Notes: generated by a model from the letters alone, not told the origin. A DNA stretch of 64,000 bases from Muricoccus harenae (GCF_009848505.1 NZ_WWDL01000008.1:79842-143841), one strand, 5' to 3'; numbered from the stretch's first letter, positions 48,051-58,515 are shown. Program-made: numbers and translations.

Positions 48051-49649
48051 TCAGGCCTTCGCGATCGCGGCGTAATTGGTGCGGTCGCTCAGCACGCCGA
48101 TCTGCAACCCGCGCACGGCGTTGCGGGTGACGGCCACCTCCACCTCCTGCAGCATCACGGCGAAGGGGCTGTTCTGCTGGTGGTCGCGCTGGAGGGCCTC
48201 GTACATGTCGATGCGCTTCTCCGTGTCCGTCTCCCTCACGGCGGCGATGGTGCGCGCCGTCAGCTCGGGGATGTCCCAGCCCGAGCGCCAGGCGAGCGTC
48301 TTGTTGCGGGCGTCATCACCATTGTCGGGGTTTATGCTGAAGGCTTCCGCATTGCTGTGTGGATCGAAGTAATCCGAGCCCCAGCGCAGCAAAGCGAGGT
48401 CGTGCTGGCGCGCGCGGGTCTTGGTGATGACGGCGCGCATCTCGCCGGGCAGCATGCGCGGGCGGATGCCGATGGCGGCGAGATTGGCCTGCACCGCCTG
48501 GGCGATGTCGCCCACCGGGGCGCCGGAGAAGAAATCGAACGAGCATTCGAAGCCGTCGGGATGGCCGGCCTCGGCCAGAAGCCGCTTGGCGGCGGCGACA
48601 TCCAGCTTGAAGGGCTTCTCGGTCAGTGCACCGGGCAGGCCCTCGGGCAGGAAGGATTGGTGCACAGCGTAGTTGCTGGGAACGATGTTGCGCTGGATGC
48701 CCTCGTAGTCGATGGCCATCTTGATCGCCTGGCGCACCTGCGGCTTTGCCAGGATCGGGTTCTTCTGGTTCATCGCCACGTAGAGCAGGCTCGCCTTGCG
48801 CTGGGACACCACCGTGTAGCGGTTGTCGCCCGAGACGCCCTTGATCTGGTCGGAGGCGAGGTTGCGCGCGATGTCGTAGTCGCCGCGCTGCAGGCCTAGG
48901 AGCTGCGCCGAGGGATCGGCCACATGGCGGATGATGATGCGGCGCGTGGCGGCCGGATTGGCGGCATTCGGGTTCGCCTCCAGCGTCACCGCCTCGCTCG
49001 CGCGCCAGGAGACGATGCGGTAGGGACCCGAGCCGGCGGAGTTCTGCTTCATCCAGCCATTGCCCCAGTCGTCATTCTGGGCGCGGGCGGAGACCACCGC
49101 TTTCTCCAGAATGCTGCCGACGGCGGCGGAGAGGCAGTAGAGCAGGAATGAGGTGGCGGTGGGCTCGGCCGTGGTCAGCACCACCGTCCGGGGATCCGTG
49201 GCGCGGATGGTCTGCGCCATGTTGTCCTTGGTGAAGCCGAACTGGTTGATGATGAAGGCGGGGCTCTTGTTCAGCGCCACCACGCGCTGAAGGGAATAGA
49301 CGACGTCCTCCGCGGTCACTTCCTTGCCGCTGGCGAACTTCTGGCCGGCCTTTAGGCGGAAGGTGAAGGTCTTCGCGTCCTCGCTGGCGGTCCAGCTTTC
49401 GGCCAGGTCGCCGGTGAGGCGGGAGGGATTGTCGTTCGGGGTGGTGGTGAGCTTCTGGTAGACATTCCCGCAGAGCTCGCCGCCCGTGTATTCGAAGCTT
49501 TCGGCCGGATCGAGCGTGATCATGTCGTCGATCTGCTTCGCCATGACAATGATGCCGGGCGGCGTCTGGGCATGAGCAGTGCGGATTACCGCATCCCAGG
49601 ACAGGAACGCGGCGCCGGAGGCAACCATGAGGGTGCGGCGGGTGGTCAT
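48051..49649 (-). CDS. peptide/nickel-type ABC transporter substrate-binding protein (DppA-like)
   Basis: A 532-residue SBP_bac_5 protein, the binding component of the five-gene importer. The leader is TTRRTLMVASGAAFLSWDAV then ending AHAQ. YTGGELCGNVYQKLTTTPND, RLTGDLAESWTASEDAKTFT and FRLKAGQKFASGKEVTAEDV form the family signature. It could bind peptides, opines, glutathione or nickel complexes; the sequence does not say which. First gene of the operon. Confidence 0.92.
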   Translation of the reverse strand: MTTRRTLMVASGAAFLSWDAVIRTAHAQTPPGIIVMAKQIDDMITLDPAESFEYTGGELCGNVYQKLTTTPNDNPSRLTGDLAESWTASEDAKTFTFRLKAGQKFASGKEVTAEDVVYSLQRVVALNKSPAFIINQFGFTKDNMAQTIRATDPRTVVLTTAEPTATSFLLYCLSAAVGSILEKAVVSARAQNDDWGNGWMKQNSAGSGPYRIVSWRASEAVTLEANPNAANPAATRRIIIRHVADPSAQLLGLQRGDYDIARNLASDQIKGVSGDNRYTVVSQRKASLLYVAMNQKNPILAKPQVRQAIKMAIDYEGIQRNIVPSNYAVHQSFLPEGLPGALTEKPFKLDVAAAKRLLAEAGHPDGFECSFDFFSGAPVGDIAQAVQANLAAIGIRPRMLPGEMRAVITKTRARQHDLALLRWGSDYFDPHSNAEAFSINPDNGDDARNKTLAWRSGWDIPELTARTIAAVRETDTEKRIDMYEALQRDHQQNSPFAVMLQEVEVAVTRNAVRGLQIGVLSDRTNYAAIAKA

Positions 49650-49742
49650 GAGTCGTCTCCGGTGGGGCGCGCGGGCGAATGCCCGAACCTGCCGCCTTTG
49701 CGAGGCTGGACCACCATCACACGCTATGCCAAGCGCCACCGC

Positions 49743-50411
49743 ATGGAGTTCTGGCAGAAATTTGAACCCGTCCCCGATGCCCCGCCCCATGGGGAGAGCA
49801 TCGCCCTGCCCATGCCCGACGGATCGGCCCTGCGCCTGCCGCTGCGGGATTACGGGGAGGTCGCGGTCACGGGAATGATCGCCAACCAGTTGTCCTTCCC
49901 GGTCCTGCGGCGGATGGCCGGCTGGATGGCCGATGCCGCCCGTCCCCTGGGCGCGGAAGTGGTCTGCGGGCTGCCGACGCTGGGCCATGCCTTCGCGCCG
50001 CTGGTGGCGGAAGCACTGGGGCATCCCAACTGGGTGGCCGCCGGCTACTCGCGCAAGCGCTGGTACGAGGAGGCGCTTTCCGTGCCCGTCTCGTCCTCCA
50101 CCACTCCCGGGGAGCGCCACATGTGGCTCGATCCGCTGGTTCTCTCGCGATTGGAGGGACGGCGCGTGCTGCTGGTGGATGACGTGATCAGCACGGGCAC
50201 CTCGGCCCTGGCCGGGCTGGCGCTGCTGCAGAGGGCGGGGGTGCGGCCCGTGGCGCTCTGCGTGGCGATGGCCCAGGGAGATCGCTGGCTGGGATGCTGG
50301 CCGGCTGATGTGCCGGTCTGCGCGGCCTTTGCCGCGCCGCTGCTGCGCCGGGTGCCGGGCGGCTGGGCGCCGGACTTCGCGACCCGGGCGGAGGTCGCGC
50401 TACCGGGCTGA
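49743..50411 (+). CDS. type I phosphoribosyltransferase-fold protein
   Basis: A 222-residue protein with the PRPP-binding loop VLLVDDVISTGTSALAGL, the hallmark of type I phosphoribosyltransferases. EVVCGLPTLGHAFAPLVAEA and AAGYSRKRWYEEALSVPV fit the earlier part of the fold. It resembles adenine phosphoribosyltransferase-like proteins but the base it acts on is unclear. An ATG at 49743 begins MEFWQKFEPVPDAPPHGESI; an earlier in-frame start at 49572 would overlap the divergent binding-protein gene. Confidence 0.8.
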   Translation: MEFWQKFEPVPDAPPHGESIALPMPDGSALRLPLRDYGEVAVTGMIANQLSFPVLRRMAGWMADAARPLGAEVVCGLPTLGHAFAPLVAEALGHPNWVAAGYSRKRWYEEALSVPVSSSTTPGERHMWLDPLVLSRLEGRRVLLVDDVISTGTSALAGLALLQRAGVRPVALCVAMAQGDRWLGCWPADVPVCAAFAAPLLRRVPGGWAPDFATRAEVALPG

Positions 50412-50497
50412 CAAGATCGTGCGCAATCACACAAAGCGTTGCGTGTGGTGTGGCGTGCTGCCTCTCATCGCCGGTGTATCAGGCGAGGACGTGCTCC

Positions 50498-51214
50498 ATG
50501 CGGCGTCGGTCCCTTCTCGTGGCCAGTGGTGCCGCGATGCTCCCGGCGGCGCCAAGCCGCGCGGAAGATTCAGTGGACCTGCTGCTGGTGCTCGCCGTGG
50601 ATGTCTCCCGCTCCATCGATGACGACGAGGCGCGGCTGCAGCGGGAGGGCTACCGCAGTGCCGTGACGGATGCGCGGGTGCTGGAGGCGATCCAGTCCGG
50701 GATGATGGGTTCGATCGCCGTCGCCTATGTGGAATGGGCAGGCTCGGATTATCAGCGCCTGGTGGTTCCTTGGACGCGGATCGGCAGCCCCATGGAGGCG
50801 CAGGCCTGGGCGGCGGAGCTGGAGAAGGCGCCGCGCGTCGCGCTGTCCTGGACCTCGATCTCGGGCGGGCTCGACTTCTCCATGCGCATCTTGTTGGAAT
50901 CGCCCTTCGAAGGCACGCGGCGTGTGATCGACGTCTCGGGCGACGGGGTGAACAACAGTGGCCTTCCGGTGGAGCAGGTGCGGGACCGGCTGGTGGCGCA
51001 GGGCGTCACGATCAACGGGCTGCCGATCATGAACGACCGCCCGACCTTCGGCCGGCCATCCCCCATTCCGCTGGACCAGTATTACCGGGACTCGGTGATC
51101 GGCGGCGAAGGCGCCTTCCTGATCGCAGCGGAGGATTTCGCCTCCTTCGGGAATGCCGTGCGCCGCAAGCTGGTGCGGGAAATCGCGGGCAGGACAGGGC
51201 CGCGCTTCGGCTAG
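50498..51214 (+). CDS. DUF1194 protein, exported von Willebrand factor A-like
   Basis: A 238-residue exported protein. A leader with three arginines (MRRRSLLVASGAAMLPAAPS) is followed by LLLVLAVDVSRSIDDDEARL, which holds the DxSxS metal-ion-dependent adhesion site of a VWA domain. RVIDVSGDGVNNSGLPVEQV and GVTINGLPIMNDRPTFGRPS are the DUF1194 signature. Members are periplasmic and uncharacterised. An ATG at 50498 with GAGGA upstream is preferred over a longer form from 50450, which would bury the leader. Confidence 0.85.
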   Translation: MRRRSLLVASGAAMLPAAPSRAEDSVDLLLVLAVDVSRSIDDDEARLQREGYRSAVTDARVLEAIQSGMMGSIAVAYVEWAGSDYQRLVVPWTRIGSPMEAQAWAAELEKAPRVALSWTSISGGLDFSMRILLESPFEGTRRVIDVSGDGVNNSGLPVEQVRDRLVAQGVTINGLPIMNDRPTFGRPSPIPLDQYYRDSVIGGEGAFLIAAEDFASFGNAVRRKLVREIAGRTGPRFG

Positions 51215-51251
51215 AGCATTTTCCGCTCACATGCGTACGCTTCAAATGCTC
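51214..51251. repeat. intergenic palindromic repeat
   Basis: GAGCATTT (51214-51221) and AAATGCTC (51244-51251) form an 8-bp stem around a 22-base loop that itself has CGC/GCG symmetry. It lies between converging genes. Similar GAGCATTTTC-type palindromes recur in alphaproteobacterial intergenic regions, so it may be a dispersed repeat or a two-way terminator. Confidence 0.45.
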
Positions 51252-51316
51252 CAGCTCTTTGTTCGAAGATCTGGTTCATGCTTTCGGCCGATCCAGCGAT
51301 CCACTCCGGGCGCAGC

Positions 51317-51751
51317 TCAGCGCTCGATCTCCTCGACCACGATGCCGAAAGCGGCCAGGCCTTCCGCGAGCAGGTCGCCCAGCATCTCCATGCTGGTGAG
51401 ATAGCCCGCTGGATCGGCCTCGTTGCGTTCGCGCGCGAGGGCCAGCGCCTCCTCCCACTCATCGGGCTCGTAATCACCATGGCCGGTCCAGGCCAGGGCA
51501 ATGAGGGCAGCCTGCTCGTCCTCGTTCAACTCGTCGATCAGTGTATCGAGGTTTTCGCCGCTCAGATCGGGTTTCTTGGCATCAGCTGTGTCAGGCTCGG
51601 TGTCATCGCCGCCATCGTCGCCTCCGGCCTCCTCGGAGGCGCGGGCGGCGTCGATGATATTGGCCACCGCCCGGAGACTGATCCCGAGATCGATCTCGTC
51701 TTCGTCATCCGGAGGGGAGATTCGGGGGATTCCGCCGGGTTTGTCGCTCAT
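51317..51751 (-). CDS. DUF3775 family protein
   Basis: A 144-residue acidic soluble protein. The first half is low-complexity and acidic (ISPPDDEDEIDLG and GGDDGGDDTEPD); the second half LIDELNEDEQAALIALAWTG then GHGDYEPDEWEEALALARER matches DUF3775, a family of unknown function. The ATG at 51751 begins MSDKPGGIPRI; longer forms to 51871 have no better ribosome-binding site. It converges on the DUF1194 gene. Confidence 0.8.
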   Translation of the reverse strand: MSDKPGGIPRISPPDDEDEIDLGISLRAVANIIDAARASEEAGGDDGGDDTEPDTADAKKPDLSGENLDTLIDELNEDEQAALIALAWTGHGDYEPDEWEEALALARERNEADPAGYLTSMEMLGDLLAEGLAAFGIVVEEIER

Positions 51752-51912
51752 GGAAGGGATCCCGATCGCATCTGGGAGTTGCTGCCGCCCGCCCAACGCT
51801 TGACCCGCCATTCGGCTTCGGGAAACCGCCTCTGCGAGTCGGCGTTCATTCCGCAGAGGGCGATGCAGCAAGCGGCGCCAACTGTTTGAAATTACTAGGA
51901 GGGGTTGGGATC

Positions 51913-52281
51913 ATGAAGGCAGGCGCGATCGCACTCTTCGGTCTTCTGGCCCTGGCCCCCGCCGCGCGTGCCTCGGATACGCCGGCCTTCGTGAATGCCA
52001 CCATGTGCGACGTGGCGGCGCCGATCGCGACCGGTGCCACCGTCTTCCAGCGCGAGATCCGTGCGGAAGTCCGTCCCGAGCGCCGCTCCGAACGCCATGC
52101 TGGCAAGCGGGCCGAGGCGCGGCCGCAGCAGCGCCAGCAGGCACGCCGCGCCCGGCCGCGGCAAGAGGCTCCGGTCGAGCAGGCGGAGGTGCCCTCGGCC
52201 GACCCGGTGGCGATGCTGCGCCCGGCCGTGCATTTTTGCGTCACCCCGGCCGGCGCGGTGAATCCGGTGCGCTTCACCTGA
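51913..52281 (+). CDS. small exported basic protein of unknown function
   Basis: A 122-residue exported protein: leader MKAGAIALFGLLALAPAARA, then a Cys-containing part (FVNATMCDVAAPIATGATVF), a long arginine/glutamine/alanine-rich middle, and a final Cys-containing segment (AVHFCVTPAGAVNPVRF). The two cysteines could bridge across the basic middle. AGGAGGGG lies eight bases before the ATG, a strong ribosome-binding site. I know of no family. Confidence 0.65.
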   Translation: MKAGAIALFGLLALAPAARASDTPAFVNATMCDVAAPIATGATVFQREIRAEVRPERRSERHAGKRAEARPQQRQQARRARPRQEAPVEQAEVPSADPVAMLRPAVHFCVTPAGAVNPVRFT

Positions 52282-52329
52282 CGCGGCCACGCCGCGCCAG
52301 GGACGCCTGACCAGGAGCGCTTGAGCGGT

Positions 52330-53157
52330 TCAGGCCGCCCAGTCGGGTGCGAATGCCGGCTGCACGAAGCGTTGGTCCTTCGGTAGCGCATCCAGCGCCG
52401 CCACATCCGCTTCCGTCAGCTTTCCGGCCAGATCCAGCGCTACGAGATTGGCGCGCTGCGTTTCCGGCCGTGCCGCCTTCGGGATCACCGTCACCCCATC
52501 CTGCCGCAGCAGCCAGGCGAGCGCGACCTGCGCGGCGCTGACGCCGTGGCGCGCCGCGATGGCCCCGATCTGCGGATCGCTGGCGAGCCGCCCCTGGGCA
52601 AGGGGGGAATAGGCGGTCAGCACGATGCCGTTGGCGCGGGTGATGTGCAGCAGGCGTTCCTGCGACAGCATCGCGTGATACTCCACCTGGTTCGCCGCGA
52701 TGGGCACGCCGACTTCGATCGCCCGCTTCAGCATCCCGGCCGGGAAGTTCGCGACGCCCACGGCGCGCGCCAGCCCGTCCTCGCGCAGCCGGGCCATGTC
52801 ATGCATCACGCGGGGCAGGTCGATATCGGGCGCCGGCCAATGGATGAGGTAGAGATCGAGGTAATCCGACCCGAGGCGCTTCAGCGAGGCCTCGCAAGCC
52901 GCGCGGATCTGGCCGGGGCCGAGATGGTCCCACCACACCTTGCTGGTGAGGAACACATCGCCGCGCGGAAGGCCCGAGGCCTTCAGCCCGGCGCCGACCT
53001 CCACTTCGTTGCCGTACATTTCGGCGGTGTCGAGCGCGCGGTAGCCGAGGGCCAGCGCGGATTCGACGGCCGCCTGGCCTTCGGTTCCGGAGAGCTTCCA
53101 GGTGCCGAAGCCCAGGCGCGGGATGGAGAGGAGTTGGGTGTCGATTCGATCGCTCAT
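52330..53157 (-). CDS. aldo/keto reductase
   Basis: A 275-residue NADPH-dependent reductase of the 2,5-diketo-D-gluconate reductase type. The catalytic tetrad is complete: Asp43 and Tyr48 (ALDTAEMYGNE), Lys73 (TSKVWW) and His106 (LYLIHWPAPD). LTAYSPLAQGRLASDP and TVIPKAARPETQRANL line the cofactor site. It reduces small aldehydes or ketones in the cytoplasm; the natural substrate is unknown. It follows the WD40 gene by 20 bases on the same strand. Confidence 0.92.
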   Translation of the reverse strand: MSDRIDTQLLSIPRLGFGTWKLSGTEGQAAVESALALGYRALDTAEMYGNEVEVGAGLKASGLPRGDVFLTSKVWWDHLGPGQIRAACEASLKRLGSDYLDLYLIHWPAPDIDLPRVMHDMARLREDGLARAVGVANFPAGMLKRAIEVGVPIAANQVEYHAMLSQERLLHITRANGIVLTAYSPLAQGRLASDPQIGAIAARHGVSAAQVALAWLLRQDGVTVIPKAARPETQRANLVALDLAGKLTEADVAALDALPKDQRFVQPAFAPDWAA

Positions 53158-53177
53158 CCGCCCAGGGTGGGGATGAG

Positions 53178-54218
53178 TTAGCGCTTCGCCAAGTCCAGCA
53201 AAGCGGCGAAGCCGGTTTCAGTGCCGAGCGCGAGATGCGTGCCGGCTGGATTCCAGGCCAGCGCCGAGACCGCGCCGCGCCCCGGCGCCGCGACGGGCAC
53301 GACCTTGCCGGAGGCGATCTCCGCCATCAGCACCAGCCCATCGGCGAAGCCGGCCACCACCACCTCATGCTGCGGATGGCAGGCGACGCGGGTGCAAATC
53401 ACCTGGTCCCCGCCCGCGATCTCGGTGGGCGCCTTGCCCATGGGACCGCCGCCGAAGAAGGGCCAGAGCACCACGGCATCCGCGCCGGACGAAGCCAGCC
53501 AGCGGCCCTTGGCGGTGAAGGCGATGGATTGTGTCTTCGCGGGATAGCCGGACATGCGCATGTGCTGGCTGTCCGTCAGGCGCCAGCCATGCAGTGCGTT
53601 CTCCTGCATGGCCGTTACCACGTTCTGCCCATCCGGTGAGACGGCAATGGCGTGATGGCTGCCTTTCCATTCCAGCACGCGCGGCTTGTCCTCCTTCGCC
53701 GCGACGAACCAAGCGGAAACGCCGTTGTAGTGGGAGGCGAAGACACGCTTTCCCTTCGCATCCAGCGCAATGCCGCCGACGGTAGAGGGGTGCGGACCGA
53801 GCGTCTTGACCTTGGCGCCCCTGCCGTCGAGCAGATGGACGTTCTTGCCCACTGCGATAGCGCGCAGTCCGGAGGGATGGGTGGTGAGATGGTCCACCCA
53901 CTTCATCATGCCGAAATCAGCGATCTGCTCCGTCGTGCCATCGGGCGCGATGCGGATCAGCTTGCCATCATCACCGCCCGAGAGCAGGCCATCCGCCACA
54001 TCGGCCGTGAGGGAAAGCCCGGCGCCGTCATGCGCCTCCAGCCGCTTCCAATCCGCGGCATGATCGGCGGTGGCGGCGAGATGCACGGTGCCGTCCGAGA
54101 GCGCGAAGCCGGCGGTGCGGCCCTCGCGCCCGAAGGCCGTGCCCACCACCCAGGCGCCGAGTTCGCGGCCGGTGCCACGCTGGTCCAGCAGGAAATCCTC
54201 TTCCGCAACACCCGACAT
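53178..54218 (-). CDS. WD40 repeat protein linked to a CobW GTPase
   Basis: A 346-residue protein made of about seven WD40-like blades (for example SADGTVHLAA-type strands near residue 40, FAKGRWLASSGADAVVLWPF in the second half and LAWNPAGTHLALGTETGFAA at the end). No signal peptide or membrane segment. It starts one base after the cobW-type gene's stop, so the two are almost surely co-translated and probably work together in metal handling. Its direct partner is unknown; beta-propellers usually serve as protein-binding platforms. Confidence 0.8.
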   Translation of the reverse strand: MSGVAEEDFLLDQRGTGRELGAWVVGTAFGREGRTAGFALSDGTVHLAATADHAADWKRLEAHDGAGLSLTADVADGLLSGGDDGKLIRIAPDGTTEQIADFGMMKWVDHLTTHPSGLRAIAVGKNVHLLDGRGAKVKTLGPHPSTVGGIALDAKGKRVFASHYNGVSAWFVAAKEDKPRVLEWKGSHHAIAVSPDGQNVVTAMQENALHGWRLTDSQHMRMSGYPAKTQSIAFTAKGRWLASSGADAVVLWPFFGGGPMGKAPTEIAGGDQVICTRVACHPQHEVVVAGFADGLVLMAEIASGKVVPVAAPGRGAVSALAWNPAGTHLALGTETGFAALLDLAKR

Positions 54219-54219
54219 G

Positions 54220-55191
54220 TCAGGCGGCCGCCGTGGATTCGAAGCCGCGGCGCAGCTTGGGGCGGTTCAGGTCGCGGCCGATGAAGACGATGCGGGACTT
54301 GCGCGGGTCGCCCTCCTTCCACGGGCCGATATAGTCGCCATCCGCGATCATGTGCACGGCCTGGAAGGCGAAGCGGCGATCGTCGCCCTTGTAGTGCAGA
54401 ATGCCCTTGGTGCGGAGCAGGTCCTGGCCCTTGGTCTGGAGCAGTTCGCCGATCCAGGCGTTGAACTTCTCGGCGTCCACGGGCTTGTCCAGCTCGAAGG
54501 AGACGGACTGCACGTTGCTGTCATGGGTGTGCTCGTCATCGCCCGTGAGGAACTCCGGCTCGCGCGCCAGGATGCGGTCCAGGCTGAAGGCGTCGCGGCC
54601 GATCACGGCGTCCAGCGGGACATCGGACTTTGTGGCGCGGCGGATCTCGACGGTCGGGTTGATGGCGCGGATGCGGCGCTCGACTTCATCGGCTTCCTCG
54701 TTCGATACGAGGTCCATCTTGTTCAGCACGATGACATCGGCGAAGGCGACCTGCTCCTCCGCCTCCGGGCTGTCGCCCAGGCGGGTCAGCAGGTGCTTGG
54801 CATCCACCACGGTGACGATGGCATCCAGCCGCGTGGCGCGCTTGACGTCCTCATCCACGAAAAAGGTCTGGGCGACCGGGGCGGGGTTCGCCAGGCCGGT
54901 GGTCTCGACGATGATGCCGTCGAACTTGTCCTTGCGGCGCATCAGCCCGCCGAGGATGCGGATCAGGTCCCCACGCACGGTGCAGCAGATGCAGCCGTTG
55001 TTCATCTCGAAGACTTCCTCGTCGGCGTCGATGACGAGGTCCTGGTCCACGCCCATCTCGCCGAACTCGTTGATCACCACCGCGAATTTGCGGCCGTGCT
55101 GCTCGGTGAGGATGCGGTTGAGGAGGGTGGTCTTGCCGGCGCCGAGATAGCCGGTGAGGACGGTGACGGGAATGGGGGCGGTGTCGGACAT
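54220..55191 (-). CDS. CobW/ZNG1-family metallochaperone GTPase
   Basis: A 323-residue G3E GTPase. The P-loop is [14 protein letters not shown] (Lys20), the metal-binding CxCC motif is [10 protein letters not shown] (Cys67, 69, 70), and VLNKMDL is the nucleotide-specificity motif. The C-terminal CobW domain includes [21 protein letters not shown] short His/Asp-rich loop ([10 protein letters not shown]) may hold extra metal. Such proteins deliver zinc or cobalt to client enzymes under metal shortage. The WD40 gene follows by one base. The 5' region holds a short AT-rich partial palindrome that might be a metal-repressor site. Confidence 0.92.
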   Translation of the reverse strand: MSDTAPIPVTVLTGYLGAGKTTLLNRILTEQHGRKFAVVINEFGEMGVDQDLVIDADEEVFEMNNGCICCTVRGDLIRILGGLMRRKDKFDGIIVETTGLANPAPVAQTFFVDEDVKRATRLDAIVTVVDAKHLLTRLGDSPEAEEQVAFADVIVLNKMDLVSNEEADEVERRIRAINPTVEIRRATKSDVPLDAVIGRDAFSLDRILAREPEFLTGDDEHTHDSNVQSVSFELDKPVDAEKFNAWIGELLQTKGQDLLRTKGILHYKGDDRRFAFQAVHMIADGDYIGPWKEGDPRKSRIVFIGRDLNRPKLRRGFESTAAA

Positions 55192-55242
55192 GATGTGCCT
55201 TGGGAATGCCCTCGGGGGGAGGGGGGTCGGTGCCGTTGCCAC

Positions 55243-55255
55243 GTTATATGGTATC
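55243..55255 (-). promoter_or_regulatory. possible metal-repressor operator upstream of the CobW gene
   Basis: GTTATATGGTATC stands out as AT-rich in a GC-rich gap about 50 bases upstream of the CobW gene. It vaguely resembles one half of alphaproteobacterial Zur boxes, with three of five outer positions symmetric. Low confidence; I cannot score it against a matrix. Confidence 0.2.
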
Positions 55256-55409
55256 GCCCGGGGGCCGGGCCATGGGGGACGAACACGGCCGCGCCTTGGG
55301 CCCAGGGCTCCGCAGAGCCGATCCTCGATCTTCGCATGGGCACACGCGCGGAAGCCCAGTGTGGGTTCACACGTTGTTCCGGACACCATCACGCGAGGAG
55401 GCTGGCCCG

Positions 55410-55772
55410 ATGCCACAGGGTGATAAGTCCGCCTATACCGGCAAGCAGAAGCGCATGGCGGCCCATATCGAGGAAGGTTACGAGAAGCGCGGCACCCCAA
55501 AGGAGGAGGCCGAGCGGAGGGCCTGGGCTACCGTCAACAAGGAGACGGGCGGCGGGAAGAAGAGTGGTTCCGGCCGCGGCAAGCCGATGAACACGGCGCC
55601 ATCAGAGACCGGCGGGAAGCGGGGCGGGGCCTCTAGCGCCCAGCGGCCGGCGGCGCTGCGCTCCGCCTCGGCCAGGAAGGCCGCCGCCGCGCGGAGCCCG
55701 GCCGAGCGCTCGGCTTCGGCGAAGAAGGCGGCCGCCACCCGCAAACGGAACGCGGCGGCCAAGAAGGGCTGA
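55410..55772 (+). CDS. small basic protein of the 'plasmid stabilization' type with a histone-like tail
   Basis: A 120-residue protein. The N-terminal part ([59 protein letters not shown]) matches a family annotated as plasmid stabilization protein, though partition function is unproven. The C-terminal 45 residues are Ala/Lys/Arg/Ser-rich ([20 protein letters not shown] then [14 protein letters not shown]), like histone H1-type tails, and probably bind nucleic acid. GAGGAGG precedes the ATG by about eight bases. Confidence 0.8.
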   Translation: MPQGDKSAYTGKQKRMAAHIEEGYEKRGTPKEEAERRAWATVNKETGGGKKSGSGRGKPMNTAPSETGGKRGGASSAQRPAALRSASARKAAAARSPAERSASAKKAAATRKRNAAAKKG

Positions 55773-55811
55773 GCAGGGGCCGGGGCGGCTTCCGCCCCGA
55801 CCGCCGTTGCA

Positions 55812-57140
<1,329 letters not shown>

Positions 57141-57276
57141 CGCGGGGCACCTTCGGGCAAGTCGGTACCATGGCCGATCCAAGGGGTTCCGAACAAGGCG
57201 GGGTTGAGAAAAAGGCTTGATTTCCTATCGACCTCCGGTTTATGTTCCCGTTTTGTTCTTTGGCAGGAATCCATCC

Positions 57277-58515
57277 ATGGCCTTTCCTCTTATCGCCATT
57301 GCGGCCTCCCTGGCACCGGAGATCATTCGCCTGATCGCCGGAGACCGCGCCGGAACCGTGGCCGGAACGGTCGCGGAAGCCGTCCGCCAGGTCACCGGCA
57401 CAGAGGATCCCGCGGCTGCCCGCGCCGCCCTGGCGGCGGATGCGGAGAAGGCCGGCGCCCTGCGTATCCGCTTGGCCGAGATCACCCTCGCCGGGGAGCG
57501 CCTCTCGGCGGAACGGGAGACCGGGCTGCGCAGCGCCGAGATGGAGGCGCTGCGCGCCACCCTCGGCGACACGCAATCCGCACGCGCCAGCATGGCCGAG
57601 ATGTTGCGCGGCGGCAGCCGCCTAGCATGGGGGCCGGCGACGGTCTCCACCCTGGTCGTGCTGGGCTTCTTCGCCATCCTGATCCTTCTCGTCACGCTCG
57701 ATGCCGGGCCCGGTGGCGCCGCTCGCTTCGATCCGCAGGTGGCAAGCATCATCAACATCACCGTCGGTGCGCTGGGGGCGGCCTTTGCGGCGGTGGTGAA
57801 CTTCTGGATCGGCTCCTCCCAATCGGCGCGGGACAAGGATGCGATGGTGGGGCGGCTGCACGATGCCCAGACGCAGCAGGTGCAGACTGCCATGGCGACC
57901 CTGCGCGAGGCCGCGCCCGTGCCCGCCCTGCGTCCCGCCGCGCTGTCCCCTGTCTCGTTCACCACGGCCGGGCCCTCGGCGGAGGATCGCTTCGAGGCCT
58001 GCCTGGAGCTGATGCTGACCGCCGAGGGTGGCTTCGTGAATCATCCGGCCGATCCTGGCGGCGCCACCAACCTGGGCATCACCCGGCGCACCCTGTCGGA
58101 GTTCCGCGAGGCGGAGGTCACGGTGGAGGATGTGCGCCGCCTGACCCGTGCCGAGGCACGTGAGATCTACCGCGCCCGCTACTGGACCCCGATGCGTTGC
58201 GCCGACCTGCCCGCCGGCATCGACCTGATGGTCTTCGACTTCGGCGTGAATGCCGGTCCCGGCCGCAGCGTGCGTCTGCTCCAGCGTCATGCCGGGGTGG
58301 CGGCCGACGGATCGGTCGGCCCTATCACCCTGGCTGCCGTGCGCGCCTGCCGGGCGCCGGAGCTGATCGAACGCTTGGCCGAGGGGCGTCTGGCCTATTA
58401 CCGGGGGCTGGACACCTTTCCGACCTTCGGGCTCGGTTGGACCCGGCGGGTGGACCAAGCGCGGCAGGCGGCCCTGTCCATGGCCGAGCCAGTGCCCGTG
58501 CCGATGGTGGCGTGA
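57277..58515 (+). CDS. fused GTA-type holin and GH108 endolysin
   Basis: A 412-residue lysis protein with two parts. Residues about 1-180 match the three-segment holin of gene transfer agents (GTA_holin_3TM): a hydrophobic N-terminus (FPLIAIAASLAPEIIRLIAG), a helical linker, then RLAWGPATVSTLVVLGFFAI and IINITVGALGAAFAAVVNFW as membrane spans at about 124-143 and 158-178. Residues about 227-400 are a glycosyl hydrolase 108 muramidase with catalytic Glu near residue 250 (TAEGGFVNHPADPGGATNLG) and DFGVNAGPGRSVRLLQRHAG. In Rhodobacter these are separate neighbouring genes; here they are one chain. No GTA head or tail genes are in the window. It lies 59 bases from a tRNA gene. Confidence 0.82.
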   Translation: MAFPLIAIAASLAPEIIRLIAGDRAGTVAGTVAEAVRQVTGTEDPAAARAALAADAEKAGALRIRLAEITLAGERLSAERETGLRSAEMEALRATLGDTQSARASMAEMLRGGSRLAWGPATVSTLVVLGFFAILILLVTLDAGPGGAARFDPQVASIINITVGALGAAFAAVVNFWIGSSQSARDKDAMVGRLHDAQTQQVQTAMATLREAAPVPALRPAALSPVSFTTAGPSAEDRFEACLELMLTAEGGFVNHPADPGGATNLGITRRTLSEFREAEVTVEDVRRLTRAEAREIYRARYWTPMRCADLPAGIDLMVFDFGVNAGPGRSVRLLQRHAGVAADGSVGPITLAAVRACRAPELIERLAEGRLAYYRGLDTFPTFGLGWTRRVDQARQAALSMAEPVPVPMVA

